Shown here: positions 8,212-17,152 of the stretch, piece by piece
Layout: each line of letters starts with the position of its first letter
How positions within the stretch are numbered: position 1 is the stretch's first letter
Source: Steroidobacteraceae bacterium
GTDB lineage: Bacteria > Pseudomonadota > Gammaproteobacteria > Steroidobacterales > Steroidobacteraceae
Assembly (NCBI GenBank): GCA_025458865.1
Contig: JALORP010000003.1
Span: 1-64,000, forward strand
DNA: 64,000 bases
Direction of reading: 5' to 3'
The notes under the pieces: model-generated
Told to the model about the DNA's origin: nothing
Database searches by the model: none
What the model saw: the letters and a program-made list of their open reading frames with translations, nothing else
Made by a program: the position numbers and the translations under genes

Positions 8212-8664
8212 ATGGGCCACGACCACGATAGCCACGCCACCCACGTCGTCTGCCCGGGCTGCGACGCGGTCGTGCGGGTGCCGTCCGCGAGGCTCGGCGA
8301 GTCGCCGCGCTGTCCGAAGTGCAAGGGGGCGCTCTTCACCGGCGCGCCGGTCGAGCTCAACGGGCCGACCTTCGACATCCACGTGGGGCGCGGCGACCTG
8401 CCGGTCGTCGTGGACTTCTGGGCTCCCTGGTGCGGTCCCTGCCACGCGATGGCGCCACAGTTCGCGGCCGTCGCCCGCGCGCTCGAGCCACGCTTCCGGT
8501 TCGCCAAGGTCAACACCGACGAGTGCCCAGACCTCGGCACGCGCTTCGCGATCCGCAGCATCCCGACGCTCATGGTCTTCCGCGGCGGGCAGCTGCTGGG
8601 GCAACGCGCCGGCGCGATGGACGCCGGATCGATGCGGCGCTGGCTGGAAACGCTCGTCGCATGA
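8212..8664 (+). CDS. trxC: Thioredoxin 2
   Basis: A 150-residue TrxC-type thioredoxin that reduces disulfides in cytoplasmic proteins; in other bacteria it belongs to oxidative-stress responses. An N-terminal zinc ribbon (C14, C17, C34, C37) distinguishes it from thioredoxin 1. The thioredoxin fold follows, with active site WCGPC at 73-77 and the cis-Pro loop IPTLMVF. The ATG has GGAGG five bases upstream (GCGGAGGAAATGCG region). It is divergent from cbpA and convergent with the sqr gene. Confidence 0.95.
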   Translation: MGHDHDSHATHVVCPGCDAVVRVPSARLGESPRCPKCKGALFTGAPVELNGPTFDIHVGRGDLPVVVDFWAPWCGPCHAMAPQFAAVARALEPRFRFAKVNTDECPDLGTRFAIRSIPTLMVFRGGQLLGQRAGAMDAGSMRRWLETLVA

Positions 8665-8674
8665 GCGGCGCGGT

Positions 8675-8692
8675 TCCGGCCGCGCGGCCGGA
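8675..8692. terminator. Perfect GC-rich hairpin between trxC and sqr
   Basis: An 18-base perfect palindrome, TCCGGCCG around a central CG and then CGGCCGGA, in the 43-base gap between convergent genes. There is no T-run, so it would act, if at all, as a bidirectional or assisted terminator. Confidence 0.4.
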
Positions 8693-8707
8693 CCCGGAAT
8701 TCCGTCG

Positions 8708-9982
8708 CTACTTCAGGGCCTCGATGCCCAGCAGCTTGAGCAGGTACTTCTCGTACACGGGCGTCACCGAGCCGACCCTCACCTTGCGCATGAAGTACTT
8801 CTCGAAGGCGATCTTGGCCAGGTGGACCCAGTACCCCTCCTTCGCCCAGGTCACGTTGCGCGGCGGGATCTGCGGCAGCGCCACGAACGCGGCGCCGGAA
8901 TCGCCGAAGTCGGCGAGGCACAGGGCATTCCAGGTGCCCTTTGCCGTCGCCGGCTTGCCGGCAAGGTCGGCCGCGACGTTTTCGGCGATCGCGGAGACCA
9001 TCGACTCGATCATGAAGCCCGTCTTGGGCGCGCCAGTCGGCACCGGCGTAGGCTCGACCGGCGGGATCGCGATGCACACGCCCGCCGAGAAGATGTTCGG
9101 GTATCTCCGGCTGCGCTGGTGCTCGTCCACGATGACGAAGCCCCGCGGGTTGCAAAGCCCCTCGACCCCGGCCACGGCGTCCACGCCGCGGAAGGCCGGC
9201 AGGATCATCGCGTAGCCGAAAGGCAGCTCGTGTTCCTTGCGCGGCTTCGCATCGTCGTCGAATTCCTGGACCTTCAGCTTGCCGGCCTCGGCCGCGGTCA
9301 CCTTCGCGTTGGTGATCCACTTGATGTGCCGCTGCCTCAGCGTCGACTCCATCAGGCCCTTGCTGTCCCCGACACCGCCGAGGCCCATGTGGCCAATGTA
9401 GGGCTCGCTGGTGACGAAGGTCATCGGCACGCGGTCGCGCAGCCTGCGCCTGCGCAGGTCCGTGTCCACGATCATCGCGAACTCGTAGGCCGGGCCGAAG
9501 CAGCTGGCGCCGGCCGCGGCGCCGACGACGAGCGGGCCGGGGTTGGCGAGGAACCGTTCATAGGCCGCCCAGGCCCGCTGCGAGTGCTCGTGCGTGCAGA
9601 TGGACTGGGTGAAGCCGTCAGGCCCGAGGCCGGGCACCTCGTCGAAGGCGAGCTTCGGGCCGGTCGTGATCACGAGGTAGTCGTAGTCCAGCGTGCGGCC
9701 GTCGGCGAGCGACAGGCGGCGGGCCCCGGCGTCGATCGAGGTGGCGAGGCCCTGGATGAACTCCACGCCCTTGCGTTCCAGCGGACGCTCCAGCGGTACC
9801 CGCGTCTGCTCGATGTTGCGCCACCCGACTGCCACCCACGGATTCGACGGCGTGAACTCGAAGAAGTCCGTGGCGCCGACCAGCACCACGCGGTGCGGGT
9901 CGCCGACCTTGCGCCGCAGCTCGTAGGCCATGGGCACTCCGCCGAGACCCGCGCCGAGAATCGCGATCGTTGCCATGTGCAT
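8708..9982 (-). CDS. sqr: Sulfide:quinone oxidoreductase, type I
   Basis: A 424-residue FAD enzyme that oxidises sulfide to polysulfide or persulfide and passes electrons to quinone at the inner membrane face. Seen: N-terminal dinucleotide fold GAGLGG (10-15) and three Cys in the positions of the well-studied Acidithiobacillus ferrooxidans enzyme: C129 (QSICTHEH), C161 (GASCFGPAYEF) and C354 (WNALCLADFGD). The C-terminal membrane-anchoring helices (HLAKIAFEKYFMRK and YEKYLLKLLGI) are also present. It is last in a minus-strand set after DUF2892, RND adaptor and RND pump, 10 bases behind the pump. The ATG at 9982 and the one at 9976 are both possible starts. Confidence 0.93.
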   Translation of the reverse strand: MHMATIAILGAGLGGVPMAYELRRKVGDPHRVVLVGATDFFEFTPSNPWVAVGWRNIEQTRVPLERPLERKGVEFIQGLATSIDAGARRLSLADGRTLDYDYLVITTGPKLAFDEVPGLGPDGFTQSICTHEHSQRAWAAYERFLANPGPLVVGAAAGASCFGPAYEFAMIVDTDLRRRRLRDRVPMTFVTSEPYIGHMGLGGVGDSKGLMESTLRQRHIKWITNAKVTAAEAGKLKVQEFDDDAKPRKEHELPFGYAMILPAFRGVDAVAGVEGLCNPRGFVIVDEHQRSRRYPNIFSAGVCIAIPPVEPTPVPTGAPKTGFMIESMVSAIAENVAADLAGKPATAKGTWNALCLADFGDSGAAFVALPQIPPRNVTWAKEGYWVHLAKIAFEKYFMRKVRVGSVTPVYEKYLLKLLGIEALK

Positions 9983-9992
9983 TCCCCCCGGT

Positions 9993-12900
9993 TCAGGCAG
10001 ACACCGCGTCGCCCGCGCGGCGGCGCCGGTAGCTGTAGTAGAGGATCGGGATCACCACCAGCGTGAGCAGCGTGGAGACGAAGATGCCGAAGATCAGCGA
10101 CACCGCGAGCCCGTTGAAGATCGGGTCGTCGAGGATGAAGAACGCGCCGAGCATCGCCGCCGCGGCCGTCAGCGCGATCGGCTTGGCGCGCACGGCGCTG
10201 GCGCGGATCACCGCGTCCGCCAGCGGACGCCCGGCCGCGAGCTCGACGTTCACGAAGTCCACCAGCAGGATCGAGTTGCGGACGATGATGCCCGCCAGAG
10301 CGATCATGCCGATCATGGAGGTCGCGGTGAACTGCGCGCCGAGCAGGGCATGTCCGGGCATGATGCCAATCAGCGTGAGCGGGATCGGCGCCATGATCAC
10401 GAGCGGCACCGCGTAGCTGCCGAACTGGCCGACCACCAGCAGGTAGATCAGCACCAGGCCCACCGAGTACGCGAGGCCCATGTCGCGGAAGGTCTCGTAG
10501 GTGATGGTCCACTCGCCGTCCCAGCGCACCGCGAATCCGCGCGAGCCATCAGGCTGCCCCACGAAGTACTGCTCCACCTCGCGGCCGGCGGGATTCTCGT
10601 CTCCGATGCGCCCGACGAGGTCGAACATGCCGTACAGCGGGCTGTCGAGCTCGCCGCCACCGTCGGCGGTGACGAAAGCGTAGCGGGCACCGTCCTTGCG
10701 GTAGATCACCGGGTCAAGGCCGAGCCGCGTGACGCGCACGAGCTCGGCCAGCGGGACGGTCTCGCCGCCCGTGGCGCGCACCCGCAGCGCCAGCGCACGG
10801 TCGAGGTCGGCCTTCTCGGCGACCGGCAGCTCGATCCGGATGCCGACCGGGTAGCGCTCTCCGCCGACCCGCGCGTAGGTGGCGTCGTAGCCGCCCAGCG
10901 CCGCCGCCAGCGTTTCCGCCACGGCCTGCTGGGAAACGCCGAGGATCCCGGCCTTCTGACGGTCCACCGACACCACGAGCCGGTCCGCGTCGGCCTCGAG
11001 GCTGTCGTCCACGTCGATGATGTCGGGCGTGCTGTCGAACAGCCCGCGGATCGCGCGCGCCAGCTCGCGCTGCGCCGCGTAGTCCGGGCCATAGACCTCG
11101 GCGACGATCGGCGCCAGCACCGGTGGGCCGGGCGGCACCTCCACGACCTGCACCGAGGCGCCGTAACGGCGGCCGATCTCGGCGAGCGCCGGCCGCACCG
11201 CGCGCGCGATGTCGTGGCTGGCGCGGTCGCGGTGGTGGTTGTCCAGCAGGTTGACCTGCAGGTCCCCGAGCGCACCGCCGGAGCGCAGGTAGTACTGGCG
11301 CACGAGGCCATTGAAGTTGATCGGCGCCGCGGTGCCGGCGTAGGCCTGGTAGTCGGTGACTTCCGGCACCTCGCGGACCACGCTCGCCAGCTCGGCGAGG
11401 ACCCGCGCGGTCTCCTCCACCGGCGTTCCCTCGGGCATGTTCACCACCACCTGGAACTCCGACTTGTTGTCGAAGGGCAGCATCTTGAGCACGACCCACT
11501 TGAGGCCCGCGAGGCCCATGGCGGCGAAGATGGCGAGAAGCGTGGCGAGGTACAGGCGGTGGCGGTTGCGGCGGGCGTTTCCGCCCTCCAGCAGCGGCGT
11601 CATGATCCGCCGGAACAGGGGCTCGAGGCCGCCCGCAGCGCCGTGCTGCCCGCCGGCCGGAGCGGCATGCGCCGCGCCACCGAGCAGGCGATTGGACAGC
11701 CAGGGCGTGAAAACGAGCGCCACCGCCAGCGAGATCAGCATTCCGAGGCTGGCGTTGATGGGGATGGGGCTCATGTACGGGCCCATCAGGCCGCTGACGA
11801 AGGCCATGGGCAGAAGCGCGGCGATCACGGTGAAGGTGGCGAGGATGGTCGGGCCGCCCACCTCGTCCACCGCGATGGGGATCGCCTCGACGAGGCGCTT
11901 CCCGCCCAGGGCCATGTGCCGGTGGATGTTCTCCACCACGACGATGGCGTCGTCCACCAGGATGCCGATCGAGAAGATCAGCGCGAAGAGCGACACGCGG
12001 TTCAGCGTGAAGCCCCAGGCCCAGGACGCGAAGAGTGTCGCGGCGAGCGTCACCACCACCGCCGCACCCACCACCACCGCCTCGCGCCAGCCCAGCGCGA
12101 AGAGCACCAGCAGCACCACGGAGGCCGTCGCGAAGGTCAGCTTCTGGATCAGCTTCCGGGCCTTGTCGGTCGCCGTCGCCCCGTAGTCGCGGGTGACCGT
12201 GACCTCGACTCCCTCGGGGATCAGCACGCCGCGCAGCGACTCGAGCCGCGCGATGGCCTCGCTCGTGACGTCGGCCGCGTTGAAGCCGGGTTGCTTGGAC
12301 AGCGCGAGCGTCACGGCGGGCGACTCGCCGGCGAGCTCGATGCCGCGGCTCGCCGCGGCCGCGCCCGCTCCGAACCACACGTAGGCTTCCGGCTGGTCGG
12401 GGCCCGCGGTGATGCGCGCGACATCCTCGAGCTGGACCGGCCGGCCGTCGAAGACGCCGACCACCAGGCCCGCGACATCCTCGCGCGACGCGAGCCAGGT
12501 GCCGGCCTGCACCGGGAGTTCGACCCCGCCGCCGATCACGCTGCCGGCGTGGCGCACGACGTTGGCGGCCACCAGCGCGCCCGCGATCTCGTGGACGGTG
12601 AGGCCCTGGCCCTCGAGGCGCTGCGGGTCGAGCTCGACGTGCACGACGTCGTCCGGGGCGCCGATCGTGTAGACGTTGCGGGCGCCGCGGATGCGCTTCA
12701 GCTCCTCCTCGAGCGCATGCGCCACGCGCGACAGCTCGTGGGCGCCGCGCCCGGCGTCGCGCGTCCACAGCGTGACGGTGAGCACCGGCACGTCGTCGAT
12801 GCCCTTGGGCTTGATGATGGGCTGCATCCAGCCCATCGCCTCGGGCCTGAGGTCGAGGTTGGAGTACACGGCGTTGTAGAGGCGCACGATGGCCTCGTTG

Positions 12901-13223
12901 CGCGGGACGCCGACCTGGAACTCCACCGTCAGCACCGCCAGGCCGGGCCGGGATACCGAGTAGAGGTGCTTGACGCCCGAGACCTCGGCGAGCACCTGCT
13001 CCATCGGCCCGGCGATCAGCGCCTCGACCTCGGCGGCGCTCGCGCCCGGGAAAGGGATCGTGACGTTGGCCATCGTCACGTCGATCTGGGGCTCCTCCTC
13101 GCGAGGCGTCACGAGCACCGCGAAGAACCCGAGCAGCAGGCCGGCGATCGCCAGCAGCGGCGTCAGCTGGTGCGTGAGGAACAGCTTCGCCAGCCGCCCG
13201 GAGATGCCGAGCCGCGGCTCCAT
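9993..13223 (-). CDS. RND-family efflux transporter permease
   Basis: A 1076-residue inner-membrane proton-driven pump of the AcrB/HAE1-like group. The first membrane helix (13-38) is followed by a periplasmic porter domain. The helix-4 motif GILVDDAIVVVENIHRH has the paired Asp of the proton relay, and a second periplasmic loop and six more helices end near 1065. Full family length with no break. It follows its adaptor gene after 3 bases and precedes sqr by 10. No outer-membrane channel gene is nearby, so a shared TolC-like protein is expected. Substrate cannot be read from sequence; co-transcription with sqr suggests a sulfur compound or a toxic by-product, which is inference. Confidence 0.93.
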   Translation of the reverse strand: MEPRLGISGRLAKLFLTHQLTPLLAIAGLLLGFFAVLVTPREEEPQIDVTMANVTIPFPGASAAEVEALIAGPMEQVLAEVSGVKHLYSVSRPGLAVLTVEFQVGVPRNEAIVRLYNAVYSNLDLRPEAMGWMQPIIKPKGIDDVPVLTVTLWTRDAGRGAHELSRVAHALEEELKRIRGARNVYTIGAPDDVVHVELDPQRLEGQGLTVHEIAGALVAANVVRHAGSVIGGGVELPVQAGTWLASREDVAGLVVGVFDGRPVQLEDVARITAGPDQPEAYVWFGAGAAAASRGIELAGESPAVTLALSKQPGFNAADVTSEAIARLESLRGVLIPEGVEVTVTRDYGATATDKARKLIQKLTFATASVVLLVLFALGWREAVVVGAAVVVTLAATLFASWAWGFTLNRVSLFALIFSIGILVDDAIVVVENIHRHMALGGKRLVEAIPIAVDEVGGPTILATFTVIAALLPMAFVSGLMGPYMSPIPINASLGMLISLAVALVFTPWLSNRLLGGAAHAAPAGGQHGAAGGLEPLFRRIMTPLLEGGNARRNRHRLYLATLLAIFAAMGLAGLKWVVLKMLPFDNKSEFQVVVNMPEGTPVEETARVLAELASVVREVPEVTDYQAYAGTAAPINFNGLVRQYYLRSGGALGDLQVNLLDNHHRDRASHDIARAVRPALAEIGRRYGASVQVVEVPPGPPVLAPIVAEVYGPDYAAQRELARAIRGLFDSTPDIIDVDDSLEADADRLVVSVDRQKAGILGVSQQAVAETLAAALGGYDATYARVGGERYPVGIRIELPVAEKADLDRALALRVRATGGETVPLAELVRVTRLGLDPVIYRKDGARYAFVTADGGGELDSPLYGMFDLVGRIGDENPAGREVEQYFVGQPDGSRGFAVRWDGEWTITYETFRDMGLAYSVGLVLIYLLVVGQFGSYAVPLVIMAPIPLTLIGIMPGHALLGAQFTATSMIGMIALAGIIVRNSILLVDFVNVELAAGRPLADAVIRASAVRAKPIALTAAAAMLGAFFILDDPIFNGLAVSLIFGIFVSTLLTLVVIPILYYSYRRRRAGDAVSA

Positions 13224-13226
13224 GGC

Positions 13227-14285
13227 TCAGCGGCTCCCGAGCGCGAGCGTGGCACCGACCGGATCGGCCGCGATGCGTTCGCCGGCGCGCAGGCCGGCGA
13301 GCACCTCGACCTCGCCGCCGAAGCGCCGGCCAAGGCGCACCTGCCTCAGCGTCACCGCGCCGCCGTCGGCCACGACGTACACGGCGGTCACCTCGCTGCG
13401 CGTGGCGACGGCTGACGCCGGGATGCGCAGCGCGCCCGTGCCGCCGAGCGCGAATCCAGCCTTGACCCGGACGCCCGGATAGATTTCAGCGGCGCCCTCC
13501 GGGAGGTCGATCCACACGCGCACCGTTCCTGCGGCCGCGGAGGCCGCCGGAAAGACCGTCAACGCGCGCGAGGAAACCGTACCCGCGGGCAGGTGGACCG
13601 TGGCCTCCCCGAGGCGACGCACGTCCTCCGCGATCGCCTGGGGCACGTCGAGCGAAACCCGCAGCCGGCCTGGCGACGCCATCGCCGCGAGCGGCTGTCC
13701 AGGGCTGACCGACTCGCCCACTTCCACGAAGCGGCGCGTCACGCGGCCGGCGAAGGGCGCGCGGATTTCCGTGTATCCGAAGGCCTCCTTGGCCGCCGAC
13801 AGCGCCGCGCGCGCGGCGGCGAGGCGCGCACGCGCCGCCTCGTTCTCCGCGGTGGCACGATCGAGCTCCGCGCGCGGCACGAGCTGGCGCTCGTAGACGT
13901 TGCGAGCGCGCTCGTAGCTGGCTGCGGCCTCGGTCGCCCGCGCCTCGGCCTCGGCCAGCACCTGCCGGGCGGCGTCGCGGCCGGCGCGCTGCTCGACGCC
14001 GGACAGCCGCAGGATCAGCTCGCCGCGGCGGACGCTGGCGTCCACGTCATGCTCGATCGCGACGATGCGCCCGCTCGTCTGCGCGGTGAGCGTGGCCTGC
14101 TCGAGCGCCTCCACGAGCCCGTCGAACAGCCGCTCTCCAGGCGCATCGCTGGCGATCACGGGCACCGTCTCCAGCTCCGGGAGCGTCCTCGCCGGCGGCG
14201 GGGACGGCGTGTCCCCGCCGCAGCCTGCGGCAAGGGTCGCGGCCAGCAGCGCTGAGCCGAGCGTGCGCGGGATCCGGCTGTTCAA
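13227..14285 (-). CDS. RND periplasmic adaptor (membrane fusion lipoprotein)
   Basis: A 352-residue adaptor that bridges the pump and an outer-membrane channel. The signal peptide ends in a lipobox (LAAGC, Cys 22), so it is a lipoprotein anchored in the inner membrane. Next come a barrel-sandwich half (TAQTSGRIVAIEHDVDASVRRGELIL), a helical hairpin rich in Ala, Arg and Glu (about 95-155), the second lipoyl half (YTEIRAPFAGRV) and a beta-barrel plus membrane-proximal domain. It lies 10 bases after the DUF2892 gene and 3 before the pump. Confidence 0.92.
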   Translation of the reverse strand: MNSRIPRTLGSALLAATLAAGCGGDTPSPPPARTLPELETVPVIASDAPGERLFDGLVEALEQATLTAQTSGRIVAIEHDVDASVRRGELILRLSGVEQRAGRDAARQVLAEAEARATEAAASYERARNVYERQLVPRAELDRATAENEAARARLAAARAALSAAKEAFGYTEIRAPFAGRVTRRFVEVGESVSPGQPLAAMASPGRLRVSLDVPQAIAEDVRRLGEATVHLPAGTVSSRALTVFPAASAAAGTVRVWIDLPEGAAEIYPGVRVKAGFALGGTGALRIPASAVATRSEVTAVYVVADGGAVTLRQVRLGRRFGGEVEVLAGLRAGERIAADPVGATLALGSR

Positions 14286-14295
14286 TCAGGAATCC

Positions 14296-14499
14296 TCAGC
14301 TGAAAGCGCAGCCCGCCTTGAGGCCGAACTTCCGAAACACGATGGCAGCGGGGCAGAACCCGGTGAATGAGGACTGCAGCAGGTTGGCGCCGACGAAGGC
14401 CGTCAGCCACAGCCACATCGGGCTCAGGAAATGTGCGAGCAGCAGGCTCAGGAGGATCATGGTCCCGGCCATGGCTAGTACTGCGCGGTCGATGGTCAT
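14296..14499 (-). CDS. DUF2892 (YgaP-type) small membrane protein
   Basis: A 67-residue protein with two membrane helices (about 6-22 and 26-44) and the family pattern MTIDRAVLAMAGTMIL, then FTGFCPAAIVFRKFGLKAGC. DUF2892 is the membrane part of YgaP, a rhodanese, and stand-alone copies often sit beside sulfide-oxidising or rhodanese genes. Here it heads the RND-sqr operon and has two Cys (48 and 64) near the membrane face. It may handle sulfane sulfur; that is inference from context. Confidence 0.85.
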   Translation of the reverse strand: MTIDRAVLAMAGTMILLSLLLAHFLSPMWLWLTAFVGANLLQSSFTGFCPAAIVFRKFGLKAGCAFS

Positions 14500-14614
14500 G
14501 GAAGTTCTCCGGCAACGAGCCAGTCGTGCCAGCAGAATCTCCCAGATCCCGGCGGGACTCAGTAACCAAAGTCACCGCCGACCTGCAGGCCGGAAGGTCC
14601 CGGCGGGGTCCCGC

Positions 14615-15019
14615 TCAGCCCGCGTCCGTATCGCCAGCGTCAGCGGCCGAAAGCCGCTTCACGGCCACGGGATTCAGCACCATCGACAGCAGGGCGCCGA
14701 TCGTCCGGTGGGACTCGATGGGGTGCCGCAGCGGGCGCTCGGGATGGAGGCGATAGCGGTTACGGCGCCCGTCGCGCAGGCGCTCGACGACGCCCGCCTC
14801 CTCGAGGTCGGAGACGATCTTCTGCACGGCGCGCTCCGTGATCCCGACGGACTGCGCCACGTCGCGCAGGCGTGCCTCCGGATCGCGCGCGAGGCAGACC
14901 AGCACGTGCCCGTGATTGGAGAGGAAGGTCCAGTGCCGCGCGGCCGGTTCGGCGGCCACGCCCGGCCGCTTGCGGATTTCACGGGCGACTGCGGCGCCCT
15001 GCCTCGTCGTCTCGACCAT
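14615..15019 (-). CDS. Winged-helix transcriptional regulator
   Basis: A 134-residue DNA-binding protein with a central winged helix (about 28-100): WTFLSNHGHVLVCLARDPEARLRDVAQSVGITERAVQKIVSDLEEAGVVERLRDGRRNRYRL. It looks MarR/ArsR-like. It has no Cys, so it cannot be a Cys-based persulfide sensor of the BigR type; how it senses is unknown. It is upstream of and on the same strand as DUF2892-RND-sqr, separated by 115 bases, and is the obvious candidate local regulator. The start is the ATG at 15019 beneath a GGGGCAGGGG stretch. Confidence 0.8.
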   Translation of the reverse strand: MVETTRQGAAVAREIRKRPGVAAEPAARHWTFLSNHGHVLVCLARDPEARLRDVAQSVGITERAVQKIVSDLEEAGVVERLRDGRRNRYRLHPERPLRHPIESHRTIGALLSMVLNPVAVKRLSAADAGDTDAG

Positions 15020-15171
15020 CCCCTGCCCCCAAATTCATCGCATTCGTGTCGCGGGCCCTCACAGCCAAAGCGAAAGTCTATTCGTCTGTTTCTTTTCGCA
15101 ATTGACTGTTCTGGAGAGAATTATTGCACGCCTCGGGGCGCGCATCCGCTTCGGCTTACCGAGAGTCCCAA

Positions 15172-15206
15172 ACGAAGCGGGGGCCACTTGCGCGGCCCCC
15201 GTTTCG
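15172..15206. terminator. Strong hairpin downstream of ompW
   Basis: CGGGGGCC (15178-15185), an 8-base loop and GGCCCCCG (15194-15201), extended outward by ACGAA/TTCGT with one mismatch. It lies 40-70 bases past the ompW stop. On the ompW (minus) strand the stem is followed by CTTCGTTTGGG, a weak T-rich tail. A likely terminator for ompW. Confidence 0.65.
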
Positions 15207-15243
15207 TGCTCCCATCCGGCCCATGCGGGGCCGGGATCCCCGT

Positions 15244-15969
15244 TCAGAACTTGTAGCCGATCATGATGCTGTAGACCATCGGGTCGATCTTGACCTCCCC
15301 GATTTTCTCGCACACGCCGTCGCCGCACACGTCGAGATCGGACTGGATCTGGATGTAGCGGATGTCGCCGTTGATCAGCCAGCGATCAGTGAAGAACCAG
15401 TCGATTCCGATCTGTGCCGCGATCCCGACGGAGTCGTCGAGCTTGATGTCGGGATCCGTGATACCCAGCGATTCCAGCAGGTCCACGGCGTCGCTGGTGA
15501 GTTTCTCGGACGAGAACATCGTCCAGTTGATGCCCAGGCCGACGTACGGCTGGAACGGCGAGTCGGGCATGAAGCGCCACTGCGCGGAGAGCGTCGGCGG
15601 CAGGTGGTCGGTCTCGCCGAAGGGCACGCAGGCGCGTGGGTCGCCGACCGGCGTCAGGCACAGGTCGATGTCGTGGTTGAACGGATAGGCCGCCAGCAGC
15701 TCGATGCCGAAATTGTCCGTCACCATGTACGTGACGTTGAAACCGAAGCTGGTGGCATCGTCGACGTTGACGGTGGCGTCCGTGGCGACGACGACCTCCT
15801 CCTCGGTGGTGACGTCGCCCAGACGCAGGTTGTTCGACTTCGGGTCGACCATCGTGGCGCCGCCACGAATGATCCAGTCACCCTTCTCGGCCATCGCGGC
15901 CGGCGCGGCCATCAGGGCGACAAGGCCCGCGACGCTCAGCGCGACGACCGTCTTGTTGATGTTCGACAT
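15244..15969 (-). CDS. ompW: OmpW family outer-membrane protein
   Basis: A 241-residue small beta-barrel. The signal peptide ends at AMA (residue 27), before EKGDWIIRGGAT. It keeps OmpW landmarks: alternating strands, a FGIELLAAYPFNHDI segment, PPTLSAQWRF, GLGINWTMF and the terminal IMIGYKF ending in Phe, the outer-membrane assembly signal. OmpW proteins form a narrow hydrophobic channel and their expression often tracks oxygen and stress. A longer in-frame start exists at 16227, but the ATG at 15969 has a perfect AGGAGG and begins a clean signal peptide. Two extra Cys pairs (CLTPVGDPRAC, CGDGVC) sit in predicted outer loops. Confidence 0.92.
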   Translation of the reverse strand: MSNINKTVVALSVAGLVALMAAPAAMAEKGDWIIRGGATMVDPKSNNLRLGDVTTEEEVVVATDATVNVDDATSFGFNVTYMVTDNFGIELLAAYPFNHDIDLCLTPVGDPRACVPFGETDHLPPTLSAQWRFMPDSPFQPYVGLGINWTMFSSEKLTSDAVDLLESLGITDPDIKLDDSVGIAAQIGIDWFFTDRWLINGDIRYIQIQSDLDVCGDGVCEKIGEVKIDPMVYSIMIGYKF

Positions 15970-16268
15970 GGGATCCTCCTGGTGAGACGAGTGTTGCGTC
16001 TTCGCAACGAGCGGGCTCCCGCCCGCAGTAGCAAGAGCGTATTCCCTGTACTGGACGTGCAACAGCAGGACCTGTGCGGAGCCGGGTAGGTAGTTCCCCA
16101 TGGGCCGGCCGAGGCCTTGAAACGCGGCCCCATGGCCCCATCCGGCCGCGGACGTCGGGGAGACTCGAGTCAGGTCGCCGACAAACCCCGGAAGCAGGCT
16201 GGACGGCAGAACCTGGAACAAGTCCAATTGTCTGATGGGAACGCTGTAACCCAGCCAACGAGGAATCC
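15970..16268. other. Divergent regulatory region between ompW and htpX
   Basis: A 299-base gap with no gene. On the ompW side, the 5' leader has a perfect hairpin GTTGCG-TCTT-CGCAAC at 15993-16008, just upstream of the ribosome site, and a GCGGG/CCCGC stem at 16010-16021. On the htpX side it has a sigma-32-like promoter (16116-16143) and about 125 bases of leader. No other clear element was found. Confidence 0.6.
16116..16143 (+). promoter_or_regulatory. Sigma-32-like heat-shock promoter upstream of htpX
   Basis: CTTGAAA (16116-16122), 13 bases, then CCCCATCC (16136-16143). The consensus is CTTGAAA, 11-16 bases, CCCCATnT, so the -35 is perfect and the -10 differs at one defined base. It points at htpX, a heat-shock protease gene in E. 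coli, 125 bases downstream. Confidence 0.7.
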
Positions 16269-17150
16269 ATGAAGCGCATCCTGCTGTTCCTGGTCACCAA
16301 CTTCGCGATCCTGATCGTCGCGAGCATCACGCTCCGGCTGCTCGGCTTCGAGCCGTGGCTGAACGCCCAGGGCATCAACTTCACCTCGCTGCTGGTCTTC
16401 GGCGCGCTGCTCGGCTTCGGCGGCGCGTTCGTCTCGCTGGCCATGTCCAAGTGGACGGCCAAGAAGATGATGGGCGTCCAGATCATCGAGCAGCCCCGCA
16501 CGGCCGACGAGGTCTGGCTGGTCGAGACCGTGCGCCGCCAGGCGCAGGTGGCCGGCATCGGCATGCCCGAGGTCGGCATCTTCGAGGCCGCCGAGCCGAA
16601 CGCCTTCGCCACGGGCGCGAACAAGAACGCCGCGCTGGTCGCTGTGAGCACCGGACTGCTGCGGAGGATGTCGCGCGGCGAGGTCGAGGCCGTGCTGGGC
16701 CACGAGGTCAGCCACGTCGCGAATGGCGACATGGTGACGCTCACGCTGATCCAGGGCGTGGTGAACACCTTCGTATTCGTTCTTTCGCGCGTGATCGGCA
16801 ACCTCGTGGACAAGGTCGTGTTCCGGAACGAGAACGGCCACGGGCCGGCCTTCTGGATCACCACGATCGTCGCCGAGCTGGTGCTCGCCTTCCTCGCGAC
16901 CATGCTGGTGATGTGGTTCTCGCGCCAGCGCGAGTTCCGGGCCGACGCCGGTGGCGCCCGCCTGGCTGGCCGCGAGCAGATGATCGGCGCGCTCGAGGCG
17001 CTGAAGCGAAGCACGACCCACCCGCTGCCGGACCAGATGTCGGCCTTCGGCATCGCCGGCGGGATCGGCCAGGGCCTGAAGAAGCTGTTCCTGAGCCACC
17101 CGCCGCTCGACGAGCGCATCGCCGCGCTGCGCGCCGCGCCGCTTCCCTGA
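16269..17150 (+). CDS. htpX: Membrane zinc metalloprotease HtpX
   Basis: A 293-residue inner-membrane M48 protease that degrades misfolded membrane proteins with FtsH. There are two N-terminal membrane helices (5-25 and 38-58), the zinc motif HEVSH (His 145, Glu 146, His 149), two further helices (about 158-175 and 195-215) and the third ligand region [14 protein letters not shown]. Ribosome site GAGGAA precedes the ATG. A sigma-32-like promoter stands upstream. The sodium channel gene starts 3 bases after its stop, so they share a transcript. Confidence 0.96.
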   Translation: MKRILLFLVTNFAILIVASITLRLLGFEPWLNAQGINFTSLLVFGALLGFGGAFVSLAMSKWTAKKMMGVQIIEQPRTADEVWLVETVRRQAQVAGIGMPEVGIFEAAEPNAFATGANKNAALVAVSTGLLRRMSRGEVEAVLGHEVSHVANGDMVTLTLIQGVVNTFVFVLSRVIGNLVDKVVFRNENGHGPAFWITTIVAELVLAFLATMLVMWFSRQREFRADAGGARLAGREQMIGALEALKRSTTHPLPDQMSAFGIAGGIGQGLKKLFLSHPPLDERIAALRAAPLP

Positions 17151-17152
17151 GC

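Noticed and set aside
9930-13415. Very long open frame on the plus strand opposite the RND genes
   Set aside because: It is antisense to two clear RND genes, has no recognisable domain and a His/Arg/Gln-rich shadow composition typical of GC-rich DNA.
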